From NCBI GenBank assembly GCA_034437895.1, contig DAOTTO010000391.1, forward strand, positions 1-5,156: a stretch of DNA of 5,156 nt, in the 5' to 3' direction. Both the position numbers and the translations under genes were made by a program. The notes under the pieces are model-generated. The model saw only the letters and a program-made list of their open reading frames with translations, made no database searches and was not told where the DNA came from. Below, in pieces: positions 1-5,156 of the stretch. The stretch's first letter is position 1. Each line of letters opens with the position of its first letter. The stretch comes from JANRLJ01 sp034437895. GTDB taxonomy: Bacteria; Chloroflexota; Anaerolineae; Aggregatilineales; Phototrophicaceae.

Positions 1-161
1 ATTTTGCCATAATCTGCCGTCGGGATTTTATGATCGACCCCGGCAGCATCACGATACACGTAACCCGCGCCGCCGCACCAATCACAATCGACGGTTTCGC
101 CCGTAAATTCATCCTCGAACCAGCCGTAGCCTTCGCACGATTCGCAGCGTTTGATGTTCAT
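1..161 (-). CDS. Small DnaJ-type zinc-finger protein, partial (C-terminus beyond left edge)
   Basis: The minus strand reads open from ATG at 161-159 to the left edge, giving 53 full codons with no stop. The peptide begins MNIKRCESCEGYGWF. It contains two perfect CxxCxGxG motifs of the kind found in the DnaJ cysteine-rich domain: C6/C9 with G11 and G13, and C26/C29 with G31 and G33. The four cysteines, in two pairs about 20 residues apart, would suit binding of one zinc ion. There is no J domain before them, so this is not a DnaJ chaperone; it looks like a free-standing small zinc-ribbon protein. The segment after the motifs (YVYRDAAGVDHKIPTADYG) is polar. I do not know its function. The start is the first ATG before the cysteines; GAAAG nine bases upstream (171-175) is only a weak ribosome-binding site. 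It lies 434 bases downstream of the large gene on the same strand, too far for obvious co-translation. Confidence 0.8.
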   Translation of the reverse strand, partial: MNIKRCESCEGYGWFEDEFTGETVDCDWCGGAGYVYRDAAGVDHKIPTADYGK

Positions 162-199
162 TTTATCTATCTTTCTATCAAGGAACTGATTCAAGCTTT

Positions 200-230
200 C
201 AGCACTCAGCAAAAGCGGTAGCAGCACTCA
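200..230. repeat. Two 9-bp direct repeats (CAGCACTCA) upstream of the small gene
   Basis: CAGCACTCA occurs at 200-208 and again at 222-230. The repeats are 22 bp apart, about two helical turns, and lie 39-69 bases upstream of the small zinc-finger gene's ATG. The spacing and position would suit an operator for a dimeric regulator. No convincing -10/-35 pair could be placed beside them, so this is suggestive only. Confidence 0.35.
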
Positions 231-384
231 AAAACTTAGGCGATTTGATGGATTGCCTCCTCTAAAAAATTGATCTTAGCGCAGCTTTTTAGGCGGAATT
301 CAAACATCCGAATTACTTCAGGGAATAGATGCAGGGCTTTTGCTGGCTGTCTCATGAAGAAAGGGTTTATGCCGTTAGCAATTA

Positions 385-513
385 AATACGGAGAACCCCT
401 ATCCCTAACCCTTTCCTCGCAAACAGGGCAAGGGAACAATATAGCGCACCTTGTATTCCTCCCCTTCCCCGGTTACGAGTTGGGGGGAGGTTAACGGGGC
501 AATCATCCGTATT
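385..513. repeat. Palindromic MITE-like intergenic repeat
   Basis: The element is an imperfect inverted repeat. Its outer ends are a perfect 8-bp pair, AATACGGA (385-392) and TCCGTATT (506-513). Inside lie CCCC (396-399) against GGGG (496-499), and TAACC (406-410) against GGTTA (489-493). Further in, 416-435 matches the reverse complement of 460-479 at about 15 of 20 positions, beginning CTCG in both arms. Each arm can also fold locally: CCCTT/AAGGG (409-434), and CCTCCCC/GGGGAGG (458-464 with 484-490). No transposase is encoded, and I could not identify a clear target-site duplication. The GC-rich CCCTAACCC / GGGGGGAGG style resembles dispersed palindromic repeats known in Chloroflexota and cyanobacteria. 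Whether it is multicopy here cannot be seen from one window. Confidence 0.6.
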
Positions 514-595
514 ATTTTGAAAAAGTGCATAAACCCCTTGTTGCAAGCACAAATATCCAGTAAAAGCGAAAGCCCTAAAACGGAATAACCACCCC

Positions 596-3500
596 TTATT
601 GCGGCACCAAGGTCTGTATACCGTCGGCAGGGACGCTTTCGGCGGCCCACCCTTCCAGTCCCTCAGCAGTGCGGATGCGCCACCAAATGAACTCATCGGC
701 AAAAACCGGGCCATCCAGCAGCGTCACTTGATTGTTATCCTGTAAGCGGACGACAACATCCTCGTTACGCCCCGGATTAACGCGCACAAGCAGGTTATCA
801 TTGTTATCGGTGTTCACCACAGCCGTGCTGCCAATCGTTAAACGCGAGGTCGTCTCTGGCATCACTGTCTCTACTGGCAGCGGATACGGTGTCGCGGCTG
901 GGACGATGCCTGCATCATCGCAGTACGGCAAAATCTGATACGTGCGGCGATCTTCGCAGGTGGGCGGATTGATAAAGCGATTGGCAAACGTCCAATCCAT
1001 CAAATCGCGCAGGTTGGTAAACACCCGCCATGTGCTGAGGGTCGAGTCCGAAAGCCCGGTGACAACTTCGCGTCCGTCGGCTCTAAAATCAACGCTGCGA
1101 ATGGATTCGTCGGCCTCGTAGCGGCGCAGTTCGAATCCGGTGGAGACATCCCACAAGCGCAACGTGCTGTCTTGCGACCCGGAAATAAAACTTTCCCCAT
1201 CGGGCGAAAAATCGATGCCTAGCACAGCGCGATCATGGCCTTCAAAGGTCTGGGCGATTGTCCCCGTGGCGGCATCCCATAAGACAATGCCACCATTCCC
1301 GGCACCAGCGGCGATTTGTGTGCCTGGCGGATTAAACGCGACGGTTTGGATGACGCTGCCTTGGTCGCTGAATTGGCGGAGGATGTCGCCCGTCGCCACA
1401 TTCCATAACACCAATTGATCGCTTGATGCGGAAACGATAGTTTGTCCATCCGGGCTAACTGCCGCGTCCAGTACGGCAATTGCATTGCCTAAATCGTAAA
1501 CCCGAATCGCCTCTCCGGTACCCAGATTCCATAAGACCAATGTGCCATCATTAAAGGAGGCAACGGCCTGGGTGTTATCTGGCATAAAAGCGACGGTCAG
1601 CACATCGCCATGACCGCCTGCGATGGTGCGAATGGGCTGACCGCTGGCGATGTCCCACAAAATCAATGAATCGTCAGATGAGCCAGAAAGCGCTCGCAGC
1701 CCATCGGCGCTGATGGCGACATCATTCACACGGCCTGTATGCCCCAAAAACTGCTGGATCGTTAGCCCGGTATTGACGTTCCAGAAACGCAAGGTATTAT
1801 CCGCTGCGCCGGAAAGTATCGTCCGTCCATCCGGGCTAAAAACACCGACTGCAAAGCTGGAACGGATGCTACGCACTTCATGTCCTCGAAACTCGATGAT
1901 TTCCTCCGCCCGTTTGGTATCCCAAACACGCATCGTCCCGTCGGCTGAGGCGGAAAGCAAACGCCGTCCGTTCAGGCCATAGGCTAAATCCAGCACAGGG
2001 CCGGAATGCCCATTGAACTCGCCGATTCTTTGCGCCGTCGCCGTATCGTAAATGATGATGGTGTTATCGTTGGCGGCGGAAAGCGCTTGGCTGCCATCGG
2101 TATTGAAAATGACGGCGTTCACCGATTGACCTTCATGCTCATCAAAACGGCTGATCTCATCACCCGTATTGGCATTAAATAACCGGACTGTGCCGTCCTC
2201 AGAACCCGTGAGGATGTTGGCCTTAATCGGGCTAAAGACCACCGTATTCACATCAGAATCATGCGGGAATTGGCGAACTTCCACACTGTCGAAAACATTC
2301 CACAAGCGCACGGTGTCGTCATCAGACGTTGAGACAATTTGTGAGGCGTTGGTATTAAAAACGGCGCTGTTGACGGCATCGGTATGGCCTTCAAACCGCC
2401 GAAAAACTTCGCCGGTTTCCACCTGCCACATGATGACGGCCCAATCCGCCCCACCAGAGACAAGGAAGAGGCCATCCTTATTAAAAGCGAGGCTGTTTAC
2501 GCCAGCGCGATGTCCGACAAAACGGCGAACTTCCGCGCCTGTTTCCACATCCCACAGAATAATCACCCCGTCGTCAGCAGCGGAGGCAAAGGTACGACCA
2601 TCCGGGCTAAATTTGACGCTGTTAATAGGGCGGGTGTGGCCTTCAAACCGCCGTATTTCGCGCCCTGTATTGACATCCCATAAAATGATGGCGTTCTCAT
2701 CCGTCATCAAAGCCGTCGAACCGTTAGGACTATAATCTACGGCGTTGACAATTCCACCGCTGCTGCTTAAAACGCGGCGTGTCCCCGGCGCATAAGCCAC
2801 TTCCGCAAGGGTGCGCTGGCTTTGGGGCGGCGGCGAGTTGATCTGATTCGCTTGCACCGCCAACATCACGGCTAAATCGGTGTCGCTATCGACTAATTCC
2901 CGGTTTGCGCTGGCGGAAAGCGCGAGGCTTTGCGCTTGTCGGGCGCTTTCTTCGGCTGTTTGCAGGGCGGCTTCGGCACGATTTTCCTGCGCTCGTGCTT
3001 CCCGCAGGCTCAACAGCGCGAACACACTTAATGCCGCCGCGATGATGATACCTACCACAAGGACAACCGCTACTAACCGCAGTCGATTGGCGGCTTGTGC
3101 CTCCAGACTTAGCTCACGTTTAAGCTGTTCCTGCTGGGCTTGGGCGCGTTTTTCTTCTTCCTCCAAACTCAATTGGATAAACTCGCGCTGCAAGACCGTC
3201 GGGTCGCCAGAATCCAGCCAATCCTCCGCCCGTGCTAATCGGTTACCTGTGAGCAGATAAGCCATATCGCGGTTAGTAAGTTGCCAGTTGTTGGCGGATT
3301 GCAGCAGTTCGCCCCCAAAACGCAGCCCTTCCACATTTTCCGCCACCCAATCGGTGAAGCGCTTCCATTCACGAATCAGCGCCTCATGCCCGACCTCAAT
3401 CCAGACCGTTGGCGCGGTTTGATCGTCCTCACTGGCTTTGATCTCGCGGCTGGCGATGAGCAAGCGCGAAGTCGGCGCGGTCAGCAGATCGATGACTTCC

Positions 3501-4939
3501 TGCACAGCTTGATCGGGGACATCGCGGAAGGCCAAATCATTGCGGTCTACCCGGCGGCGCGTGGCTTCCCCTGTCGCGCCGACTTCCACCAATCGCAGCA
3601 GCATCCGCCGCATGAGGGCCTGCTGCGCGGCGTTTAATCCCAGATAAATATTTTCGGCATGAGTGGCAAGGGCGCGGCGCACCCCGCCGATTTTTTCATA
3701 AGCGGCATTCGACAGCCGCCGACCATCGCGCAGCGCATAGAGTTCCTTGAGCGCATATTGCAGCAGCGGGAGCGATCCCGGCTGGCGGCGCACATCGTCC
3801 AGAATACGCTGTGGCAGTCCTTCCTCATACGACAGCCCAACCGCCTCGGCGGGGCCTTCGATGGCATGGAGAAGATCAGCCGCCGTCATTTCGGTAACGA
3901 TGAGTAGATTTTCCTGCTCGAAAAGCCGCGCCAAATCGGGATAGCGGCCTAAACGATCAAAGAAATCCGCCCGCATGGTGATGATGGCTTGCGTTCTGCC
4001 GCCGGGGCGGGTTACGGCATAATGCAGCATCGCTAAAAATGCCGCGCCTTCTGCTTCGTTAGCGCGGGTGAATACTTCTTCAAATTGATCGACCACCAGC
4101 AGCAAACGGGCGGTCTTGGGGTCGTTGGACAAAATGCCTTCGACAAGGCGATCTAAATTTTGGGGCGATGCTGTCAGCAGCCGCTCGATTTGCGAGCCTT
4201 CCATATCTTCGCGTAAGGGCGCAAGACGCTGCGCCAACGCATCAACAGGCGAACTGCCCGGCGCAAAAATCACGACAGGCCATTCGTCGGAGTCCGGCAG
4301 GGTGCCAGAGCGAATTTCCGGGATGATCCCCGCCCGCACCAGCGAACTTTTGCCGCTGCCGCTTGCGCCGACGACGGCTAGAAATCGGGCGGCGTGTTCT
4401 TGCGAAAGCACGTTGAGCGCTTTACGGATTAATTCTTCGCGTCCGAAGAAAAAGTGCGAGTCGGTCTGTTGAAAGGCTTCCAGCCCTTTAAATGGATTTG
4501 GGATTTTAGCCGGATCAACATCATCATACGCCCCTACGCGGCGCAGACCAGGCAGCGCATTGAGCAGTTCGGGGAAGGCTTCTTCGTAGCGATTTTCAAA
4601 ATTAATAAAGTGGACATCCAGCAGCCAGCGCATACTTTCGGTTTGCTGCAACTGCGTCATCGCGCTTACCGCCATCACCGGGATAATAATTTTCCCTTGC
4701 TGGCGGGCGGTATTGATCTCACGCTGGCACCACTCGCTGGTCACGGCATCGGGCGAGAGGCAGAAGATCAGCATCTCGGAACGCTCAATCCCGCGATAAA
4801 TTTCATTTTGCCAGAGTTCGCCCGCTTGAATCTGCCGCCAATCGACCCAAACATCCAGACCCGCATCGCTTAGATCGCGGGCGAGCCGCTCGGCAAAATT
4901 TTTATTGCGACGTGAATAGGACACGAAAACCCGTCTCAT
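596..4939 (-). CDS. TIR-nSTAND NTPase-TM-WD40(x14)-SH3b signalling protein (bacterial NLR-like)
   Basis: An intact 1447-codon frame runs from ATG at 4939-4937 to TAA at 598-596. Domain order by residue: TIR 1-130; nSTAND1-type NTPase 147-535; charged helix 587-621; transmembrane helix 622-645; second charged helix 646-675; fourteen WD40 repeats about 725-1310; linker with C1328 and C1340; SH3b-like domain 1365-1438. Proteins of this class are proposed sensors: ligand binding by WD40 triggers NTPase-driven oligomerisation, and the TIR domain then degrades or converts NAD+. The start is secure because MRRVFVSYSRRNK is the canonical first strand of a TIR domain and AGGGG lies six bases upstream. 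No frameshift, missing blade or degraded motif is visible. Its specific ligand and biological role (antiphage defence or regulated cell death) are inferred from the family, not shown. No partner gene is adjacent. Confidence 0.97.
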   Translation of the reverse strand: MRRVFVSYSRRNKNFAERLARDLSDAGLDVWVDWRQIQAGELWQNEIYRGIERSEMLIFCLSPDAVTSEWCQREINTARQQGKIIIPVMAVSAMTQLQQTESMRWLLDVHFINFENRYEEAFPELLNALPGLRRVGAYDDVDPAKIPNPFKGLEAFQQTDSHFFFGREELIRKALNVLSQEHAARFLAVVGASGSGKSSLVRAGIIPEIRSGTLPDSDEWPVVIFAPGSSPVDALAQRLAPLREDMEGSQIERLLTASPQNLDRLVEGILSNDPKTARLLLVVDQFEEVFTRANEAEGAAFLAMLHYAVTRPGGRTQAIITMRADFFDRLGRYPDLARLFEQENLLIVTEMTAADLLHAIEGPAEAVGLSYEEGLPQRILDDVRRQPGSLPLLQYALKELYALRDGRRLSNAAYEKIGGVRRALATHAENIYLGLNAAQQALMRRMLLRLVEVGATGEATRRRVDRNDLAFRDVPDQAVQEVIDLLTAPTSRLLIASREIKASEDDQTAPTVWIEVGHEALIREWKRFTDWVAENVEGLRFGGELLQSANNWQLTNRDMAYLLTGNRLARAEDWLDSGDPTVLQREFIQLSLEEEEKRAQAQQEQLKRELSLEAQAANRLRLVAVVLVVGIIIAAALSVFALLSLREARAQENRAEAALQTAEESARQAQSLALSASANRELVDSDTDLAVMLAVQANQINSPPPQSQRTLAEVAYAPGTRRVLSSSGGIVNAVDYSPNGSTALMTDENAIILWDVNTGREIRRFEGHTRPINSVKFSPDGRTFASAADDGVIILWDVETGAEVRRFVGHRAGVNSLAFNKDGLFLVSGGADWAVIMWQVETGEVFRRFEGHTDAVNSAVFNTNASQIVSTSDDDTVRLWNVFDSVEVRQFPHDSDVNTVVFSPIKANILTGSEDGTVRLFNANTGDEISRFDEHEGQSVNAVIFNTDGSQALSAANDNTIIIYDTATAQRIGEFNGHSGPVLDLAYGLNGRRLLSASADGTMRVWDTKRAEEIIEFRGHEVRSIRSSFAVGVFSPDGRTILSGAADNTLRFWNVNTGLTIQQFLGHTGRVNDVAISADGLRALSGSSDDSLILWDIASGQPIRTIAGGHGDVLTVAFMPDNTQAVASFNDGTLVLWNLGTGEAIRVYDLGNAIAVLDAAVSPDGQTIVSASSDQLVLWNVATGDILRQFSDQGSVIQTVAFNPPGTQIAAGAGNGGIVLWDAATGTIAQTFEGHDRAVLGIDFSPDGESFISGSQDSTLRLWDVSTGFELRRYEADESIRSVDFRADGREVVTGLSDSTLSTWRVFTNLRDLMDWTFANRFINPPTCEDRRTYQILPYCDDAGIVPAATPYPLPVETVMPETTSRLTIGSTAVVNTDNNDNLLVRVNPGRNEDVVVRLQDNNQVTLLDGPVFADEFIWWRIRTAEGLEGWAAESVPADGIQTLVPQ
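620..1009 (-). other. C-terminal two-cysteine linker and SH3b-like domain (residues 1311-1440)
   Basis: After the last blade a linker contains C1328 and C1340 (TCEDRRTYQILPYC). These are the only cysteines I find outside the TIR domain. A proline-rich stretch (VPAATPYPLPVE) follows. The SH3b-like fold follows from about 1365 to 1438: LLVRVNPG (1383-1390), VVRLQDNNQVTLLDGP (1396-1411), FIWWRIRTAEGLEGW (1417-1431). These match the bacterial SH3 pattern of a VR.NPG turn, a hydrophobic strand, WW.R and a final GW. Bacterial SH3 domains usually work outside the cytoplasm, on cell-wall or surface ligands. Confidence 0.75.
1010..2767 (-). repeat. Fourteen tandem WD40 repeats, about 42 codons each
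   Basis: The closing WD-position residues are at 754, 796, 838, 880, 921 (Phe), 964 (Tyr), 1006, 1053, 1095, 1137, 1179, 1221, 1263 and 1304, otherwise all Trp. The step is 41-43 residues (about 126 bp), except 47 before repeat 8, which has a short insertion around RSIRSS. GH dipeptides precede many blades and SPDG turns recur. Fourteen repeats would fold as two seven-bladed propellers forming the likely ligand-sensing region. At DNA level the repeats are well diverged. The longest identity noticed is 17 bp (2385-2401 and 2637-2653), separated by exactly two repeats. Confidence 0.95.
3005..3076 (-). other. Transmembrane helix between NTPase and WD40 halves (residues 622-645)
   Basis: Residues 622-645 form an uninterrupted hydrophobic run of 24 residues (LVAVVLVVGIIIAAALSVF continuing to L645) with no charged residue. 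It is flanked by charged, Ala/Glu/Arg-rich helices likely to form coiled coils. Counting about 15 residues each side gives +4/-2 before it and +3/-3 after it, which weakly favours the N-terminal TIR/NTPase half facing the cytoplasm. I see no second hydrophobic segment in the protein, so the two halves should sit on opposite sides of the membrane if this segment inserts. Confidence 0.85.
3335..4501 (-). other. nSTAND1-type P-loop NTPase domain (residues 147-535)
   Basis: The domain opens with NPFKGLEAF and FFFGREELI (148-171), the usual nSTAND1 lead-in. Walker A is GASGSGKSS (191-199, Lys197). Walker B is LLLVVDQFEE (279-288, Asp284). A PGSLPLLQYALKELY block (387-401) follows, as in STAND winged-helix or GxP regions. 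TRRRVDRNDL (460-469) and GHEALIREW (517-525) mark the winged-helix end. LLTGNRLARAEDWL (562-575) after it is also typical of the family. The domain would bind ATP and drive oligomerisation of the N-terminal TIR domains. Confidence 0.92.
4550..4939 (-). other. TIR domain of the large protein (residues 1-130)
   Basis: The domain begins with the VFVSYSRRNK box. The GLDVWVDW strand and the QIQAGELW BB-loop region follow (residues 27-43). MLIFCLSPDAV (56-66) is the third strand. SEWCQRE (68-74) carries the Glu at 74, which matches the catalytic glutamate of NAD+-cleaving TIR domains. IIIPVM (84-89) is the next core strand. All expected elements are present, so an enzymatically active TIR is likely. 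Whether the product is nicotinamide plus ADPR or a cyclic ADPR isomer cannot be told from sequence. Confidence 0.93.
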
Positions 4940-4945
4940 GGCCTG

Positions 4946-4950
4946 CCCCT
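4946..4950 (-). promoter_or_regulatory. Ribosome-binding site of the large gene
   Basis: On the minus strand AGGGG lies six bases before ATG 4939-4937, in the context AAAGGGGCAGGCC. It supports the start that also gives the complete first TIR strand. Confidence 0.7.
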
Positions 4951-4969
4951 TTATTAGTTGCTTTTCCCG

Positions 4970-4975
4970 ATTATA
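4970..4975 (-). promoter_or_regulatory. Candidate -10 box (TATAAT) for the large gene
   Basis: The minus strand has a perfect TATAAT at 4975-4970, which would place the transcript start near 4963, about 24 bases before the ATG. At 16-18 bp upstream the sequence is GC-rich (CCGCCG) with no TTGACA-like hexamer and no extended TG motif. If this is a promoter it is likely to need an activator or a non-housekeeping sigma factor. Direct repeats just upstream (5000-5013 and 5033-5046) would be a natural place for an activator. Confidence 0.5.
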
Positions 4976-4999
4976 GTCGTGCGTTTGGCTTCCGGCGGG

Positions 5000-5046
5000 A
5001 AAGCGTCAGATAAACATCATCGTATCATAGAGAAAGCGATAGATGA
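5000..5046. repeat. Degenerate direct repeats upstream of the candidate promoter
   Basis: AAAGCGTCAGATAA (5000-5013) and AAAGCGATAGATGA (5033-5046) share 11 of 14 positions, plus a G before each. They are 33 bp apart, about three helical turns, on one face of the DNA. The promoter-proximal copy ends where a -35 element would normally begin. A short imperfect inverted repeat (CATCATCG at 5015-5022, CGATAGATG at 5037-5045) overlaps them. A match of this quality can arise by chance in a region this size. Confidence 0.25.
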
Positions 5047-5156
5047 CGGATTATAAACGTTCCTCTATGAGAACGCCCAATTTTTGATCTAACCGTATTC
5101 TAACTTCCGATACCTTGTAGACTGGGCAGCAGTTCGACACGTCCACAGGTCTCTAC

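Larger units (their letters stand above)
162..595. other. Intergenic region with palindromic repeat and short direct repeats
   Basis: This 434-base stretch separates the stop of the large gene from the start of the small zinc-finger gene. Short open frames on both strands look like read-through of the palindromic repeat at 385-513 and have no recognisable domains. I see no hairpin followed by a T-run after the large gene's stop, so its terminator is not identified. An AGAGGAGG purine stretch (minus strand, about 256-263) resembles a strong ribosome-binding site, but no ATG, GTG or TTG follows at a suitable distance. No tRNA or recognisable ncRNA was seen. Confidence 0.7.

Noticed and set aside
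30..221. 63-codon plus-strand open frame
   Set aside because: It is antisense to the zinc-finger gene, whose two CxxCxGxG motifs make the minus strand the coding one.
458..490. CCTCCCC/GGGGAGG hairpin as a rho-independent terminator
   Set aside because: No T-run follows on either strand. It is better explained as an arm of the palindromic repeat.
236..494. Short frames on both strands (236-439 minus, 270-494 plus) in the intergenic region
   Set aside because: Half of each is translation of the palindromic repeat. There is no ribosome-binding site at their starts and no recognisable domain.
382..714. 110-codon and nested 81-codon minus-strand frames overlapping the end of the large gene
   Set aside because: They overlap the SH3b-coding region in another frame and run into the palindromic repeat. 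The protein shows no family features.
2169..2735. 188-codon plus-strand open frame inside the large gene
   Set aside because: It is antisense to the WD40 array. Its Ser/Thr/Pro-rich periodic composition is the mirror of the repeats, it has no domain, and the minus-strand gene explains the DNA fully.
1010..2767. Regular 126-bp periodicity that could suggest a CRISPR or satellite array
   Set aside because: The period is exactly 42 codons in frame and encodes WD40 blades. Units are diverged and there are no conserved repeat/spacer boundaries.
3281..3637. 118-codon plus-strand open frame, and similar ones at 4116-4472 and 4454-4873
   Set aside because: They are antisense to conserved NTPase and TIR coding sequence, with no recognisable motifs. 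GC-rich codon bias commonly leaves such antisense frames open.
5050..5055. Second perfect TATAAT on the minus strand
   Set aside because: It lies 111 bases before the ATG with no -35 at 16-18 bp and directly follows a small hairpin, so it may be the T-rich tail of a terminator or chance.
5053..5154. Minus-strand frame of about 33 codons near the right edge (ending EVRIRLDQKLGVLIEERL), with possible GTG starts
   Set aside because: It looks protein-like near its end but is too short. It has no ribosome-binding site or homology I recognise, and it competes with another open frame.
5117..5156. GTAGA/TCTAC ends with a TTCGA-like loop resembling part of a tRNA
   Set aside because: No T-arm, anticodon arm or D-arm can be paired. 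The inverted ends are only five bases and the match is partial.

Overview
The window is dominated by one very large minus-strand gene (596-4939, 1447 codons). It encodes a multidomain signalling ATPase of the bacterial NLR-like (STAND) type. The order is an N-terminal TIR domain, an nSTAND1-type P-loop NTPase, a charged helix, one strong transmembrane segment, fourteen WD40 repeats (enough for two seven-bladed propellers), a two-cysteine linker and a C-terminal bacterial SH3-like domain. This architecture, the nSTAND1 wording (NPFKGL.AF, FFGRE, GHEALIREW) and the GC-rich palindromic intergenic repeat suggest a Chloroflexota genome, perhaps Anaerolineae. That is inference from family knowledge; no rRNA or marker gene is present. 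Filamentous cyanobacteria are the main alternative.

Layout. Positions 1-161 (minus) hold the first 53 codons of a small gene with two perfect DnaJ-type CxxCxGxG zinc motifs, cut by the left edge. Positions 162-595 are non-coding. They contain a roughly 130-bp imperfect palindrome (385-513) that looks like a MITE or other palindromic repeat, and a pair of 9-bp direct repeats just upstream of the small gene. Positions 596-4939 are the TIR-STAND-WD40 gene. Positions 4940-5156 are its upstream region, with a good Shine-Dalgarno, a perfect TATAAT box with no recognisable -35, and two degenerate direct repeats further upstream. The last ~57 bases may be the end of another minus-strand gene, but this cannot be shown.

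How it may work. By family analogy, the WD40 propellers sense a ligand, the STAND NTPase oligomerises with bound nucleotide, and the TIR domain then consumes NAD+ or makes a nucleotide signal, giving abortive-infection-type immunity or developmental cell death. All key TIR and P-loop residues are present and the frame is intact. The most interesting point is the transmembrane helix between the NTPase and the propellers. Together with the C-terminal SH3b domain and a lone pair of cysteines, it suggests that the sensor half may lie outside the membrane and the TIR/NTPase half inside. That arrangement would resemble a Toll-like receptor more than a cytoplasmic NLR. No partner gene is visible, so the protein looks like a self-contained system or an orphan receptor.
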